64,000 nt of DNA from positions 2,170,001 to 2,234,000 of the forward strand of contig NZ_FNSR01000001.1 in NCBI RefSeq assembly GCF_900104845.1, given 5' to 3'. The notes beneath the pieces are model-generated. The model did not search any database, was not told where the DNA came from, and saw nothing but the letters and a program-made list of their open reading frames with translations. The DNA comes from Paraburkholderia caballeronis (GTDB lineage: Bacteria; Pseudomonadota; Gammaproteobacteria; Burkholderiales; Burkholderiaceae). The translations under genes and the position numbers were made by a program. Of the stretch, positions 48,867 to 58,366 are shown in pieces; the stretch's first letter is position 1; the number at the start of each line of letters is the position of its first letter.

Positions 48867-50258
48867 TCAGACCTCGCCCCACAGATCGTGGCCGTCCGCG
48901 CCGGTGATCTTCACCGACACGAAGTCGCCGGCCTTGTAGCGTTTCGACGCCTTCGTCGCGGGCGCGACGTAGACGACGCCGTCGATCTCCGGCGCGTCCG
49001 CCGCCGTGCGGCCGATGCCGCCGTCCGCGTTCACTTCGTCGACGAGCACCTTCAGCGTCTTGCCAACCTTGCGCTGGATGCGCTTCGCGGACACCTGCTC
49101 GGCCACTTCCATGAAACGCGCGCGGCGCGCCTCGCGCACGTCGTCGGGCAGCGCGCCGTCGAGTTCGTTCGCCGTCGCACCCTCGACCGGCGAATACGCG
49201 AAGCAGCCGACGCGGTCGAGTTCCGCCTCGCGGATGAAGTCGAGCAGCGTTTCGAACTGCGCTTCCGTCTCGCCGGGGAAACCCGCGATGAACGTGCTGC
49301 GGATCGTCAGGTCCGGGCACGCGGCGCGCCATGCCTGCACGCGCTCCAGCACCTTCTCCGCGTTCGCGGGACGCTTCATCCGCTTCAGCACGTCCGGATG
49401 CGCGTGCTGGAACGGCACGTCGAGATACGGCAGCACGTGGCCCTTGAACGGACCTTCGGCCATCATCGGGATGATCTCGTCGACGTGCGGATACGGATAC
49501 ACGTAATGCAGACGCACCCACGCGCCGTACTGCGCGGCGAGTTCGCCGAGCGCGCCGACCAGTTCGGTCATCCGCGTCTTCAGCGGGCGGCCGTTCCAGA
49601 ACCCGGTGCGAAACTTCACGTCGACGCCGTACGCGCTCGTGTCCTGCGAGATCACCAGCAGTTCCTTCACGCCGGACTTGAACAGGTTTTCCGCTTCGAG
49701 CATCACTTCGGCGACCGGACGCGACACGAGGTCGCCGCGCATCGACGGGATGATGCAGAACGTGCAGCGGTGGTTGCAGCCTTCGGAGATCTTCAGGTAT
49801 GCATAGTGGCGCGGCGTGAGCTTCACGCCGGCGGCCGGCACGAGATCGACGAACGGATCGTGCGGCTTCGGCAGATGGCTGTGCACCGCCTGCATCACTT
49901 CGCCGACCGCGTGCGGACCGGTGACCGCGAGCACCTTCGGATGCACTTCCTCGATGAGGCCGGTGCCGCTCGCGCTCTTCTTCGCACCGAGACAGCCGGT
50001 CACGATCACCTTGCCGTTCTCGCTCAACGCCTCGCCGATCGCGTCGAGGCTTTCCTGCACCGCCTCGTCGATGAAGCCGCAGGTGTTCACGACGACGAGG
50101 TCCGCGCCGTCATACGTGCCGGAGATTTCGTAACCTTCGGCGCGGAGCTGGGTGATGATCTGTTCCGAATCGACCAACGCCTTCGGACAGCCGAGGCTGA
50201 CCATGCCGATCTTCGGCGCAGGATTCGTCTTGTCGATTGAATTTAAAGGGTTTTTCAC
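48867..50258 (-). CDS. rimO: Ribosomal protein S12 methylthiotransferase
   Basis: A 463-residue radical SAM enzyme that adds a methylthio group to an Asp of ribosomal protein S12. The N-terminal UPF0004 domain carries Cys24, Cys60 and Cys89 for the second cluster. The radical SAM cluster Cys161, Cys165 and Cys168 sits in [12 protein letters not shown]-terminal TRAM domain ends with [18 protein letters not shown]. It is the first gene of the leftward rimO-pfkB-thiolase series. Confidence 0.96.
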   Translation of the reverse strand: MKNPLNSIDKTNPAPKIGMVSLGCPKALVDSEQIITQLRAEGYEISGTYDGADLVVVNTCGFIDEAVQESLDAIGEALSENGKVIVTGCLGAKKSASGTGLIEEVHPKVLAVTGPHAVGEVMQAVHSHLPKPHDPFVDLVPAAGVKLTPRHYAYLKISEGCNHRCTFCIIPSMRGDLVSRPVAEVMLEAENLFKSGVKELLVISQDTSAYGVDVKFRTGFWNGRPLKTRMTELVGALGELAAQYGAWVRLHYVYPYPHVDEIIPMMAEGPFKGHVLPYLDVPFQHAHPDVLKRMKRPANAEKVLERVQAWRAACPDLTIRSTFIAGFPGETEAQFETLLDFIREAELDRVGCFAYSPVEGATANELDGALPDDVREARRARFMEVAEQVSAKRIQRKVGKTLKVLVDEVNADGGIGRTAADAPEIDGVVYVAPATKASKRYKAGDFVSVKITGADGHDLWGEV

Positions 50259-50357
50259 GGGGAATCTGTCTGATGTGGGGCGCGCAGGGGCTGGGGATGC
50301 CCGAGGACTTGAAGCCGGTCCGGTATTTTACCTGCCCGGCAGTGGCGATGGCTCAGG

Positions 50358-50648
50358 TCAGGCCGCTTTGCCGCCGTGCTGATCGAGCCACTGGCGCAGC
50401 GCGTCGTTCATCCGCGACTGCCAGCCGTCCCCCGTCGCGCGGAATTGCTCCACGATGTCCGCGTCGTAACGAACGGACAGCAGCACCTTCCGCTTCTCCA
50501 GCCTGGGGCGGCCCCGCGCTCCGACACGCTTCATCTTCGCGAAATCCCCGGCCGGCACTTCGTAGGTATCGGAATCGGCCGCAATGCCGCGGTTGATGGC
50601 GGCATCCTCCTCGTCCGTCGGCATGATGACTTTAGGCTTCGGCGACAT
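50358..50648 (-). CDS. brnA: BrnA-type antitoxin
   Basis: A 96-residue antitoxin. The N-terminal part (PTDEEDAAINRGIAADSDTYEV) and the C-terminal ribbon-helix-helix-like segment (KVLLSVRYDADIVEQFRATGDGWQSRMNDALRQWL) are typical of BrnA. It should bind and silence BrnT, and repress the shared promoter through its DNA-binding part. Its start overlaps the brnT end by 17 bases, giving the usual toxin-first order of this family. Confidence 0.92.
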   Translation of the reverse strand: MSPKPKVIMPTDEEDAAINRGIAADSDTYEVPAGDFAKMKRVGARGRPRLEKRKVLLSVRYDADIVEQFRATGDGWQSRMNDALRQWLDQHGGKAA

Positions 50649-50901
50649 AACTCGCTACCTCCCGCTTGTTGGCCTTTCGAAAACTGATCACGTGCATTGC
50701 GTCGCCCCGCTGGACGAACACAACGCAGTAAAGGCGCTCGCCGATCACGCCAAAACCCACTTCGCGTACTTCGCCGTAATCGCATCGCGCATCCACGTAG
50801 GCCATCACTTCCGGCCAGTCCAGTTCGGCCGCCATCGCCAACCCGACGCCGTGTTTGGCGAGGTTGCTCCGGTTCTTGACCGGATCGAAAGTGATTTCCA
50901 C
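50632..50901 (-). CDS. brnT: BrnT-type ribonuclease toxin
   Basis: An 89-residue RelE-fold-like toxin that in Brucella acts as a ribonuclease halting translation. The core EITFDPVKNRSNLAKHGVGLAMA and the C-terminal RLYCVVFVQRGDAMHVISFRKANKREV are typical. The GTG at 50901 is the only start that keeps the usual N-terminus; no good ribosome site precedes it, and a predicted -10 box lies 7 bases upstream, so the message may be almost leaderless. An in-frame start farther upstream (50979) would read through the promoter. Confidence 0.9.
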   Translation of the reverse strand: MEITFDPVKNRSNLAKHGVGLAMAAELDWPEVMAYVDARCDYGEVREVGFGVIGERLYCVVFVQRGDAMHVISFRKANKREVASYVAEA

Positions 50902-50908
50902 GGGAGTT

Positions 50909-50952
50909 ATTGTAGCTACGATATTAATGCGATGCAAATTTTTCGTAGCTAC
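50909..50952 (-). promoter_or_regulatory. brnTA promoter with two GTAGCTAC operators
   Basis: On the minus strand TTGCAT (50932-50937) and TACAAT (50909-50914) are separated by 17 bases. Perfect 8-bp palindromes GTAGCTAC lie at 50912-50919, overlapping the -10 box, and at 50945-50952, just upstream of the -35 box. Their centres are 33 bases apart, about three helical turns. This fits autorepression by BrnA. Confidence 0.65.
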
Positions 50953-51710
50953 TATAAAAAGGTCGGGCCGTCGTACCATTTTCGTGAGACCGTGTTGACC
51001 GGGCGATCAGCTTGCGTAGCCGATACCCCTGTTCGCCCGCACGACGACGAACCCTGTGCCGAAAGATCGTGTCGCGCGAGCCCCCGCGTTGCTCCAGAAC
51101 CACCGGCTGCGGCCCAGGCATCGCGAAGAGTTCGGCCGACGACCGCCTCATATGCGCATCGAGAAACTCGATGCTCCATCGATCGCCCGACCTGAACTGC
51201 AACCGCCTGCCTCGCCTTGCGTAGCGCCAGCGCACAAGAAGATCCCGCGCATTCACTCACGAGCCCGGTCGAATCCTTCTCGTAGAGAAACGACGGGAAG
51301 GTCCGGCACGCATGCTGCACGGAACGCGTACAGGTTTCGCGAGCCTTGAATGGCGCCGCGACGCCTTCGACCCACATCGTCGCGAGAAGGCGGCACCCGA
51401 ATCGTTCGAGCAGCGTCAGCGTATCGTCGATGAAGCGGAACGGCGTCTTCGCGCGGGTGCCGTGCTTCCGGATTGCACGGCGCACACCGGCCCGCTTGAT
51501 CTCCTGCCGTACGTCGTCGAGCCGATGCTTCGACGTGAACGCGCCCGGACAATAGCGGCGCTTGAGGGCGAGAAATTCGCGCGTGATGTACGGCGGAGCG
51601 TCCTCGTGCGCGATCAGGCCGGCGATCACGAGCAACGGCTGAACGTCCGATTTCGTCGCGGGCAGCGATGCGCTGCAGCCCGCCTCGTCGATATGGCAGA
51701 TGTACGACAC
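50952..51710 (-). pseudogene. DUF3800-like gene with an unrelated C-terminal half
   Basis: An open frame of 252 codons. Residues 1 to about 155 look like the DUF3800 family (MSYICHIDEAGCSASLPATK with the acidic HIDEAG motif; FLALKRRYCPGAF; HRLDDVRQEIKR; PSFLYEKDSTGLV). After that the expected Asp-Ser-Arg and LQLADL-type motifs are missing and the sequence becomes Cys/Arg/Ala-rich with no family likeness in any frame. The end of the frame touches the brnTA operator. Recombination or decay is likely. It starts 16 bases after a terminator and shows no promoter of its own. Confidence 0.5.
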
Positions 51711-51725
51711 GACCCTGACAACCTC

Positions 51726-51755
51726 AAAAATGAAAACAGCCGCTTAAGCGGCTGT
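51726..51755 (-). terminator. Terminator downstream of the tauABC-like operon
   Basis: A perfect 20-bp palindrome at 51736-51755 (ACAGCCGCTT/AAGCGGCTGT) has A-rich sequence to its left that becomes a U tract on the minus strand. It should end leftward transcripts from the sulfonate transporter genes. Confidence 0.78.
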
Positions 51756-51964
51756 CTGGCGGCCTGTGGCCGGATTTGTCGCCAAGGTTGCCCCGTTCGA
51801 CCCTCGATCCGACTTCAACCGATATCGTGTGACGATCGTAAAGGATGCCAAAGCGCGACGTCAACGCGTCCATCGAGTATGAACATCAAATTGCCTGAAC
51901 GTATGAGTGACCTACGGGCAAAGTCCTACAGATTCGTTGAAGTTGTCATCGATCGTCGCCCTGC

Positions 51965-52834
51965 TCACATCTTTCCTTTCCACGGCACCACCCTGCGCTC
52001 GACCGCCCGCATCCCGAGATCGAACAGCCACGCGATCAACCCGATCAGCACGATCCCCATCACGACGACATCCGTGCGCAGAAAACTCGACGCGTTCAGC
52101 ACCATCTGACCGAGGCCCGCGGTCGCGGCGACCATCTCGGCGGCCACGAGCGTCGTCCAGCCGAAGCCGATCGCGATACGCAAGCCGGTCAGGATTTCGG
52201 GCAGCGCGGCCGGCAGCACGACGAACCGCACGATCTGCCAGAACCCGCCGCCGAGCGAGCTTGCCGCGCGCAGTTGCTCCTCGGTCGCGCTGCGCGCGCC
52301 GGCCCGCGCGGCCATCGCGATCGGCGCGAAGCACGCGAGGTAGATCACGACGATCTTCGCGGTCTCGTCGATGCCGAACCAGATCACCACGAGCGGCAGA
52401 TACGCAAGCGGCGGCAGCGGCCGATAGAACTCCAGCGGCGGATCGAGCAGCCCGCGCGCGATCCGGCTGACGCCCATCAGGATGCCGACCGGCACCGCGG
52501 TCAGCGCCGCGAGCGCGAACGCGCCGAACACGCGCAGCGCGCTCCATCCCAGGTGCTCGGACAACGGCAGGCCGCCCTGGATGCGCCCGTGCCACGCATC
52601 GACGAATGCGGCCCAGACGGCCTCCGGCGTCGGCAGAAACAACGGCGGCAGCCAGTGCAGATGCGTCGCGAGCCACCACAGCAGCGCCAGCCCGGCAACC
52701 GACGCCAAACTCAACGCAGCGGTCGGCCCTTCTCCTGGCATGCGCCACACGCGCGCGCGGCGCGGGCCGGCATCGACAGCGCGGGTCTCAACTGCGTCGG
52801 CGGGTTTAACCAGCGACTCTCTCGGCACGCTCAC
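51965..52834 (-). CDS. tauC: Sulfonate/taurine ABC transporter permease
   Basis: A 289-residue permease with about six membrane segments. The GTG start at 52834 overlaps the tauB stop as GTGA, which decides the start. TauC/SsuC-like features are [43 protein letters not shown] and the coupling loop [31 protein letters not shown]. It is the last gene of tauA-tauB-tauC. It could serve taurine or other alkanesulfonates. Confidence 0.93.
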   Translation of the reverse strand: MSVPRESLVKPADAVETRAVDAGPRRARVWRMPGEGPTAALSLASVAGLALLWWLATHLHWLPPLFLPTPEAVWAAFVDAWHGRIQGGLPLSEHLGWSALRVFGAFALAALTAVPVGILMGVSRIARGLLDPPLEFYRPLPPLAYLPLVVIWFGIDETAKIVVIYLACFAPIAMAARAGARSATEEQLRAASSLGGGFWQIVRFVVLPAALPEILTGLRIAIGFGWTTLVAAEMVAATAGLGQMVLNASSFLRTDVVVMGIVLIGLIAWLFDLGMRAVERRVVPWKGKM

Positions 52835-53628
52835 GTCAGCACCTCGTGCACGGCATCGTCGTGCAGGATGCGGATCAAACGCTCGCGCCATTCGATGAAT
52901 TCCGGCGACGACTTCACCGCGCGCGCATCGCGCGTCTCCAGATAACGTCGCGAGAACGGCAGCGCATAGGTCTGCGCGATCCGTCCGGGCCGCGGCGTCA
53001 TCACGACAAGCCGGGTCGCGAGAAACAGCGCCTCCTCGACGCCGTGCGTGATGAAGAACACCGTCTTGCGCGTGCGTCCCCATACGTCGAGCACGACTTC
53101 CTGCACCGCCTCGCGCGTCATCGCATCGAGCGCGCCCATCGGCTCGTCCATCAGCAGCATCCGCGGATCGCTCGCAAGCGCGCGCGCAATGCCGACACGC
53201 TGCTGCATGCCGCCCGACAGTTCGTACACGCGGGCCTGCGCGTGCGCATCGAGGCCGACCAGCGACAGCATCTGTAGCGCAACACGCTCGCGCTCCGCCT
53301 TCGGCACCCGCTGAAACCGCAGCCCGAGCGCGACGTTGTCGATAACGTTCAGCCACGGCATCAGCGCGTGCTTCTGGAACACGACGCCGCGATCCGCGCC
53401 CGGCCCCGTAACCACTTGCCCATCGATGCGCACGTCGCCGTCGGCCGGCTGGATAAAACCGGCGATGCAATTCAACAGCGTCGTTTTTCCACACCCGGAT
53501 GCACCGAGCGCGACGACGAACTCGCCGCTTTCAACGGACAGGTTGACGTCGGCGAGCGCGACGGTCGGCGAGCGGCCACGCCCGCCTTCATAAACGACGC
53601 TCAGCCCGCGAATCTCCAGCGCGCTCAT
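52831..53628 (-). CDS. tauB: Sulfonate/taurine ABC transporter ATPase
   Basis: A 265-residue ATPase. Walker [19 protein letters not shown]-loop [14 protein letters not shown], signature [16 protein letters not shown], Walker [13 protein letters not shown] and switch His in [11 protein letters not shown] are intact. The GADRGVVFQ and [18 protein letters not shown] segments are typical of TauB. Its stop overlaps the tauC start; tauA ends 25 bases upstream. Confidence 0.95.
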   Translation of the reverse strand: MSALEIRGLSVVYEGGRGRSPTVALADVNLSVESGEFVVALGASGCGKTTLLNCIAGFIQPADGDVRIDGQVVTGPGADRGVVFQKHALMPWLNVIDNVALGLRFQRVPKAERERVALQMLSLVGLDAHAQARVYELSGGMQQRVGIARALASDPRMLLMDEPMGALDAMTREAVQEVVLDVWGRTRKTVFFITHGVEEALFLATRLVVMTPRPGRIAQTYALPFSRRYLETRDARAVKSSPEFIEWRERLIRILHDDAVHEVLT

Positions 53629-53653
53629 CGACGCATGCTCCGTGCGACGTCGC

Positions 53654-54706
53654 TCACTGCGCGGCCGCGCGCTGCACGTATTGCGGATCGACGCCGACCG
53701 AATAGTCGGACAGCACGTTCTGGATCGTCCCCTGCGTCTTCAGGAACGTGGCGGTCGCCGCAAGCGAACGCGCGGCGCCGGACTGCGCGCCGCCGCCGAG
53801 CCACGTGCCCGATGCCTGCTCGGCGAGCGTCGGGAACGCATAAAGCGCGAGGCTCGCGGGTACGTCCTGCGGATTCGCGCCGGACTCCTTCGCGACCGCC
53901 GCGGCCTTCGGCGACGCCGCGTTCCAGTCCGCGCGATGCGCGGCATAGTCGGCGTCCGTCGCCGCGAGCACCTTCACGAAACGGGTCAGGAATTCCGCGT
54001 TGTCCTTCGCGAAGCGGCGATCGACGACAAAACCGTCGAACGTCGCCTTGCCGCTTTCGCGCGCAACCTGGCCGGACGTGATCAGCACCTTGCCGTTCTT
54101 CTTCACCTGCGCGAGCACCGGGTCCCAGATGTACGTCGCGTCGATGTTGCCGCGCGCCCAAGCGGCCGCGACCTCGGGCGGACGCAGGTTCACGATCTTC
54201 ACGTCGGCCGGGTTCACGCCGGCGTCCTGCAACGCGACGAGCGTATGGAAATGCGATGTCGACACGTAAGGCACGCCGATCGTCTTGCCCTTCAGCCCCG
54301 CGAGGCTCGTGACGCCGGAGCCGTCGCGCACGACGAGCGCCTCCGCGTCGTTGATGTTGTCGAGAATCCAGAACAGCGAGATGTCGACGCCCTGCGACAA
54401 GCCCGCCGCAATCGGGCTCGACCCGGCCTCGCCGAGCTGCACCGAGCCCGACGCGAGCGCGCGGATCACGTCCGCCCCGCTCGCGAGCTTGCGATACGTG
54501 ACCTTGTAGCCGGTCGCTTTCTCGACCTCGCCGCTCGCCTGCGCGAAGCGCCACGGCACGACCATGTCCTGATACGCGATCACGACCTCGTGCGTGTCGG
54601 CCCGCGCGGGTCCGGCGACGAACGCGGCGGACAGCGCAGCGCATGCCGCGAGCGCGGCAGCCACGGGACGCAGACGACGTGCAAAGGAACGAGAGAAGCG
54701 ATTCAT
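53654..54706 (-). CDS. tauA: Taurine-type sulfonate-binding protein
   Basis: A 350-residue periplasmic binding protein. The ATG at 54706 has GGAG 7 bases upstream; a TTG one codon earlier is an alternative. Its signal peptide ends near AFVAGPARA, and the mature protein opens [18 protein letters not shown], then [24 protein letters not shown], as in TauA. It delivers sulfonate to TauBC. No tauD dioxygenase is nearby, so release of sulfite must occur through another enzyme or the substrate is not taurine. Confidence 0.93.
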   Translation of the reverse strand: MNRFSRSFARRLRPVAAALAACAALSAAFVAGPARADTHEVVIAYQDMVVPWRFAQASGEVEKATGYKVTYRKLASGADVIRALASGSVQLGEAGSSPIAAGLSQGVDISLFWILDNINDAEALVVRDGSGVTSLAGLKGKTIGVPYVSTSHFHTLVALQDAGVNPADVKIVNLRPPEVAAAWARGNIDATYIWDPVLAQVKKNGKVLITSGQVARESGKATFDGFVVDRRFAKDNAEFLTRFVKVLAATDADYAAHRADWNAASPKAAAVAKESGANPQDVPASLALYAFPTLAEQASGTWLGGGAQSGAARSLAATATFLKTQGTIQNVLSDYSVGVDPQYVQRAAAQ

Positions 54707-54746
54707 CAACGGACTCCGGCAAGTAGGTCGAAACGGGAAGGCTCCG

Positions 54747-54796
54747 ACTATAGGAGGTCTTGCCGGCCGCGGTTCTAACTTATCCGCGATAGCTAA
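54747..54796 (-). promoter_or_regulatory. Candidate LysR-type-activated promoter of tauA
   Basis: On the minus strand a TATAGT -10 box (54747-54752) has only a poor -35. About 40 bases upstream lies TTA-N11-TAA (54780-54796), a T-N11-A arrangement typical of LysR-type activators such as CysB or SsuR. Its core GATTAGCTATCG recurs upstream of the second binding-protein gene. Confidence 0.5.
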
Positions 54797-54880
54797 TCAT
54801 GCCGCCTGGGCATTGCTATTTCCGCTGCGCCGGATCGCGGCGCAACGGTGACGGTGGAATCGTCGCGATAATTCGCGCGC

Positions 54881-54908
54881 AAAAAAAGAGCCGGCGCAAG
54901 GCCGGCTC
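54881..54908 (-). terminator. Terminator after the encapsulin/desulfurase operon
   Basis: GAGCCGGC (54888-54895) pairs with GCCGGCTC (54901-54908) around a GCAAG loop. Seven A residues on the left give a U7 tract on the minus strand. It separates the desulfurase gene from tauA. Confidence 0.9.
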
Positions 54909-54950
54909 CCGATGCTCAACGATCCGCAGCGATCGCCGGACGCGTGTTCG

Positions 54951-56996
54951 TCAGGCCCTTCGCGCCGCGAGCCTGCGCACCGTGTCGACCATCGCATCGA
55001 CTTCTTCGCACGTGTTGTAGAACGCGAGCGAAGGCCGCACCGTCGCTTCGAGGCCGAAGCGGCGCAGGATCGGCTGCGCGCAGTGATGCCCGGAGCGCAC
55101 CGCGATGCCGTCCTCGTTCAGCGCGCGCCCGACTTCCTCCGTCTCGTAGCCGCGCAGCACGAACGACAGCACGCTCGCCTTGTCCTTCGCGGTGCCGACC
55201 AGACGCACGCCCGGCACCGGCGCGAGCACGCTCGTCGCATACGCGAGCAGATCGTGCTCGTAGCGGGCGATGTTCTCGATGCCGATCCGGTTCACGTAGT
55301 CGAGCGCCGCGCCGAGCCCCACCGCGTCCGCGATGTTGCCGGTGCCCGCCTCGAAACGCGCGGGCGCGGGCTGGAACACCGTGCGCTCGAACGTGACGTC
55401 CGCGATCATGTTGCCGCCGCCCTGCCACGGCGGCATCGCATCGAGGATCTCGCGTTTGCCGTACACGACGCCGATCCCGGTCGGCCCGAAAATCTTGTGG
55501 CCGGAGAACACGAAGAAATCCGCGTCGAGCGCCTGTACGTCGACGCGCATGTGCGACACCGACTGCGCGCCGTCCACGAGCGCCTTCGCACCCGCGCGAT
55601 GCGCGAGATCGACGATCTCCGCGACCGGCACGACGGTGCCGAGCGCATTCGACACCTGCGTGACCGACACGATCTTCGTGCGCGCGTTCAGCAGCTTCCG
55701 ATATTCGTCGAGCAGCACCTGGCCCGAGTCGTCCACCGGAATCACGCGCAGCGTCGCGCCCTTCGCGGCCGCGAGCTGCTGCCACGGCACGATGTTCGCG
55801 TGATGCTCCAGATGCGACACGACGATCTCGTCGCCCGCGCCGATGTTCTGCTCGCCCCACGACTTCGCGATCAGGTTGATCGCCTCGGTCGTGCCGCGCA
55901 CGAACACGATCTCGTCCGCCGACGATGCGCCGACGAAACGCCGCACGGTCTCGCGCGCATGCTCGTAGGCATCCGTCGCGCGGCCCGCGAGCGTGTGCGC
56001 GGCGCGGTGGATGTTCGAGTTCTCGTGCTCGTAGAAATACGCGAGCCGGTCGATCACCGCCTGCGGCTTCTGCGTGGTCGCCGCGTTGTCGAACCAGATC
56101 AACGGCTTGCCGTTCACGCGCTCGCTGAGGATCGGGAAGTCGCGCCGCACCGCATGCACGTCGAACGGCGGATGCGCGGATGCGAACGGCGTCGCGCGCT
56201 GCGCATCGCGCGGATGCGCGGCGGCGCGGGCGTCGTCGAACGCGTACAGCGAGCCGGTGCGCGACGGCGTGCGGGCCGCATCATCCGGCGTGAAGCGATG
56301 CAGCGGCAGCAGCTCGCGCAGATCGTTTTGCGCGGGCAGGCCGAACGCGCGCGGATCGGCCGCGTTGCCGTGCAGCGAATGAGGCACCGCGATGTCGAGC
56401 GGCGCATCGACCGCGCTGCGCGCCGCGTCGTCGAGGAAATAGAACGGCGACCCCGTTGCGGGCGCCACGTGCGGACGCGCGAGCCCGCCTGCTTCCGGCA
56501 CGCCGAGCGCGACGCCGCCCGCGCGCGGCTCGAACGCCGGCGCGATTGACACCACGCTGTCCGGCAAGCCGTTCTGCGCGGCCGCATGCGGTGCGAGCGC
56601 GGGAATGCGGTTGCTGAGCGACAGCACGTGCGTCGGCGCGCCCGGCAGCAGATTCGCGCCCGGCACGCGCCCTTGCGGCAACGACAGCCCCGGCACGCCG
56701 GTGCCCGCGCCACCCGGCCCCGCGAGCGGCGAGCCCGGCGGCACCGGATTGCCGATCGACGACAGGATCGGCGCGGCGGCCGGCAGCGCGGACGGCACGC
56801 CACCCACCGCGCCGCTGCCCGCCGATACGTCCGGCACAGCGGCCCCGCCCGGCAACGCACTGAAGAACTCGGTGGCGAGCCGCGCGAGCATCGACGGGTC
56901 CGGCAAGCCGCCCGGCAGAGCCGGCGCGGGCAGGTCCGGCAGCGCGCCGCCCGCGGCCGGATTACCCGGATTACCGATAGGTGTCTGCATAGTCAT
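54951..56996 (-). CDS. SufS-type cysteine desulfurase with encapsulin cargo-loading extension
   Basis: A 681-residue PLP enzyme that removes sulfur from cysteine as a persulfide. The catalytic domain begins at about residue 278 (FDVHAVRRDFPIL), with Lys501 in SGHKIFGPTG binding PLP and Cys639 in SGHHCAQPIL, as in type II (SufS/CsdA) enzymes. Residues 1 to about 275 are Pro/Gly/Ala-rich and look disordered, with hydrophobic islands LPDPSMLARLATEFFSALPG, GSPFYFLDD and LPAQNDLRELLPLHRF. In family 2A encapsulins such an extension directs the enzyme into the shell. The start overlaps the shell gene by 26 bases; ATGs at 57020 and 56990 are alternatives. Confidence 0.93.
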   Translation of the reverse strand: MTMQTPIGNPGNPAAGGALPDLPAPALPGGLPDPSMLARLATEFFSALPGGAAVPDVSAGSGAVGGVPSALPAAAPILSSIGNPVPPGSPLAGPGGAGTGVPGLSLPQGRVPGANLLPGAPTHVLSLSNRIPALAPHAAAQNGLPDSVVSIAPAFEPRAGGVALGVPEAGGLARPHVAPATGSPFYFLDDAARSAVDAPLDIAVPHSLHGNAADPRAFGLPAQNDLRELLPLHRFTPDDAARTPSRTGSLYAFDDARAAAHPRDAQRATPFASAHPPFDVHAVRRDFPILSERVNGKPLIWFDNAATTQKPQAVIDRLAYFYEHENSNIHRAAHTLAGRATDAYEHARETVRRFVGASSADEIVFVRGTTEAINLIAKSWGEQNIGAGDEIVVSHLEHHANIVPWQQLAAAKGATLRVIPVDDSGQVLLDEYRKLLNARTKIVSVTQVSNALGTVVPVAEIVDLAHRAGAKALVDGAQSVSHMRVDVQALDADFFVFSGHKIFGPTGIGVVYGKREILDAMPPWQGGGNMIADVTFERTVFQPAPARFEAGTGNIADAVGLGAALDYVNRIGIENIARYEHDLLAYATSVLAPVPGVRLVGTAKDKASVLSFVLRGYETEEVGRALNEDGIAVRSGHHCAQPILRRFGLEATVRPSLAFYNTCEEVDAMVDTVRRLAARRA

Positions 56997-57903
56997 GGTA
57001 CTTGCCGATCTCCACGTCATCGAGCACCGCGAGCGCGTCCGGCGAATGAACCGCGAGCGAGCAGTACAGCGAGATCAGATACGACGCGATCGCCTGGTTG
57101 TTGATGCCCATGAACCGCACCGACAGCCCCGGCCCCTGTTCGCCGGCGACGCCCGGCTGATACAGGCCGACCACGCCCTGGCGCTTGTCGCCGACGCGCA
57201 GCAGCAGGATCTTGGTCTTGCCGTCCGCGACCGGCACCTTGTCCGACGGAATCAGCGGCAGGCCGCGCCACGTGAGGAACTGCGAGCCGAACAGGCTGAC
57301 CGTCGGCGGCGGCACGCCGCGCCGCGTGCATTCGCGGCCGAACGCGGCGATCGCGAGCGGATGCGTGAGGAAAAACGCCGGCTCCTTCCACACCCTCGTC
57401 AGCAGTTCGTCGAGATCGTCCGGCGTCGGCGCGCCGGTCAGCGGAAAGATGCGCTGATCTTCCTCGACGTTCGCGAGCAGGCCGTAGTCCGGGTTGTTGA
57501 TCAGCTGGCTTTCCTGAAGCTCCTTGATCGTCTCGATCGTCAGGCGCAACTGCTCCTTGATCTGGTCGTGCGGGCTGCTGTACAGGTCCGAGATCCGCGT
57601 ATGCACGTCGAGCACCGTGCTGACCGCGTTCAGGAAGTATTCGCGCGGCTGTTCTTCATACGGAACGAACGTGGTCGGCAGCGTGCCTTCGTCCTCGCGC
57701 GCGGTGCAGGCGGCGCGCACCGCTTCCGGGTCCTTCACGCGATTCAGCCGGTAGATGCCCGCCTCGACCGGCACCCATTGCAGCAGATGCGTGAGCCAGC
57801 GCGGCGTGATCGTGGAAAGCTGCGGGACGGTCTTGGTGGCATTGGCTAGTTGCCGGGCGGCGTTATCGCCGAGAGCGGTCTGGCCGCTCGCAGTCGTCGA
57901 CAT
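56971..57903 (-). CDS. srpI: Family 2A encapsulin shell protein (SrpI-like)
   Basis: A 310-residue HK97-fold shell protein that self-assembles into an icosahedral compartment. Recognition rests on long family blocks: AARQLANATKTVPQLSTITP, RWLTHLLQWVPVEAGIYR, DVHTRISDLYSSPHDQIKEQ, GAPTPDDLDELLTRVWKEP, AIAAFGRECTRRGVPPPTVS, and GLSVRFMGINNQAIASYLIS. Length equals the family's usual 305-320. The ATG at 57903 has GGAG 6 bases upstream. Its stop overlaps the desulfurase start, the shell-cargo arrangement known for this family. In Synechococcus the homologue SrpI is induced by sulfur starvation; an Acinetobacter homologue has been reported to sequester sulfur. Confidence 0.96.
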   Translation of the reverse strand: MSTTASGQTALGDNAARQLANATKTVPQLSTITPRWLTHLLQWVPVEAGIYRLNRVKDPEAVRAACTAREDEGTLPTTFVPYEEQPREYFLNAVSTVLDVHTRISDLYSSPHDQIKEQLRLTIETIKELQESQLINNPDYGLLANVEEDQRIFPLTGAPTPDDLDELLTRVWKEPAFFLTHPLAIAAFGRECTRRGVPPPTVSLFGSQFLTWRGLPLIPSDKVPVADGKTKILLLRVGDKRQGVVGLYQPGVAGEQGPGLSVRFMGINNQAIASYLISLYCSLAVHSPDALAVLDDVEIGKYHDYADTYR

Positions 57904-57954
57904 GGATGACTCCAGTTCTTTAGAAGAAAAACGGAAATGCTTATGACGAAAGCG

Positions 57955-57994
57955 ATTATCGGGAGCGGAAATCGGCGGCTCAACATGCTATAGC
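57955..57994 (-). promoter_or_regulatory. Candidate promoter of the encapsulin operon
   Basis: On the minus strand TTGAGC (57978-57983) and GATAAT (57955-57960) are separated by 17 bases. A perfect palindrome GCTATAGC lies just upstream at 57987-57994, a possible operator. The start codon is about 50 bases downstream. Confidence 0.5.
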
Positions 57995-58042
57995 CAGCAA
58001 CCCGCGTCCCAGCGAACGAAGTCGATCAAACGGATGCGATAT

Positions 58043-58069
58043 GCCGTGCCCGCGACGCGCAGGCACGGC
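58043..58069 (-). terminator. Hairpin between the XRE gene and the encapsulin gene
   Basis: GCCGTGCC (58043-58050) pairs with GGCACGGC (58062-58069) around an 11-base loop, 12 bases after the XRE stop. There is no U tract, so it may only reduce read-through or protect message ends. Confidence 0.4.
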
Positions 58070-58081
58070 GCAAAAGAATCG

Positions 58082-58366
58082 TCAGGAATGAACCGGCGAG
58101 CGCGGACACGACACGCCCGTCACCGGCGGCACTGCCGCTGCGTCCCGCGCGCCGGCCACATTCAGCAGCAGATCGGCGATCGATACGCCGAATGCGCGCG
58201 CAAGCTTTTCGACGGTGACGATCGAAGCGATCACGGTGCCGCGCTCGATCTCGCCGACATACGAGCGGTTCAGTCCCGCATGTTCGGCAAGCTGCTCCTG
58301 CGACCAGCCGCGCGCCTCGCGCAGCCGCCGCACGATCACGCCGAAATCGCGAACGAGCGCGTTCAT
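58082..58366 (-). CDS. Small XRE-family transcriptional regulator
   Basis: A 94-residue protein that is mostly a Cro/CI helix-turn-helix: FGVIVRRLREARGWSQEQLAEHAGLNRSYVGEIERG followed by KLARAFGVSIADLLL. No sensory domain is present apart from a short tail (VAGARDAAAVPPVTGVSCPRS) with one Cys. The start at 58366 overlaps the cysE stop as ATGA, so the two are translationally coupled. Its position between cysE and the shell gene suggests control of the encapsulin operon, but the operator is unproven. Confidence 0.9.
   Translation of the reverse strand: MNALVRDFGVIVRRLREARGWSQEQLAEHAGLNRSYVGEIERGTVIASIVTVEKLARAFGVSIADLLLNVAGARDAAAVPPVTGVSCPRSPVHS

Noticed and set aside
50952..51710. Insertion-sequence or transposase remnant beside brnTA
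   Set aside because: No transposase motif, terminal inverted repeats or target duplication were seen; the N-terminal half fits DUF3800 instead.
54951..57020. Housekeeping SufS/IscS role for the desulfurase
   Set aside because: No suf or isc assembly genes flank it, it overlaps the encapsulin gene, and the long disordered N-terminus is not found in housekeeping enzymes.
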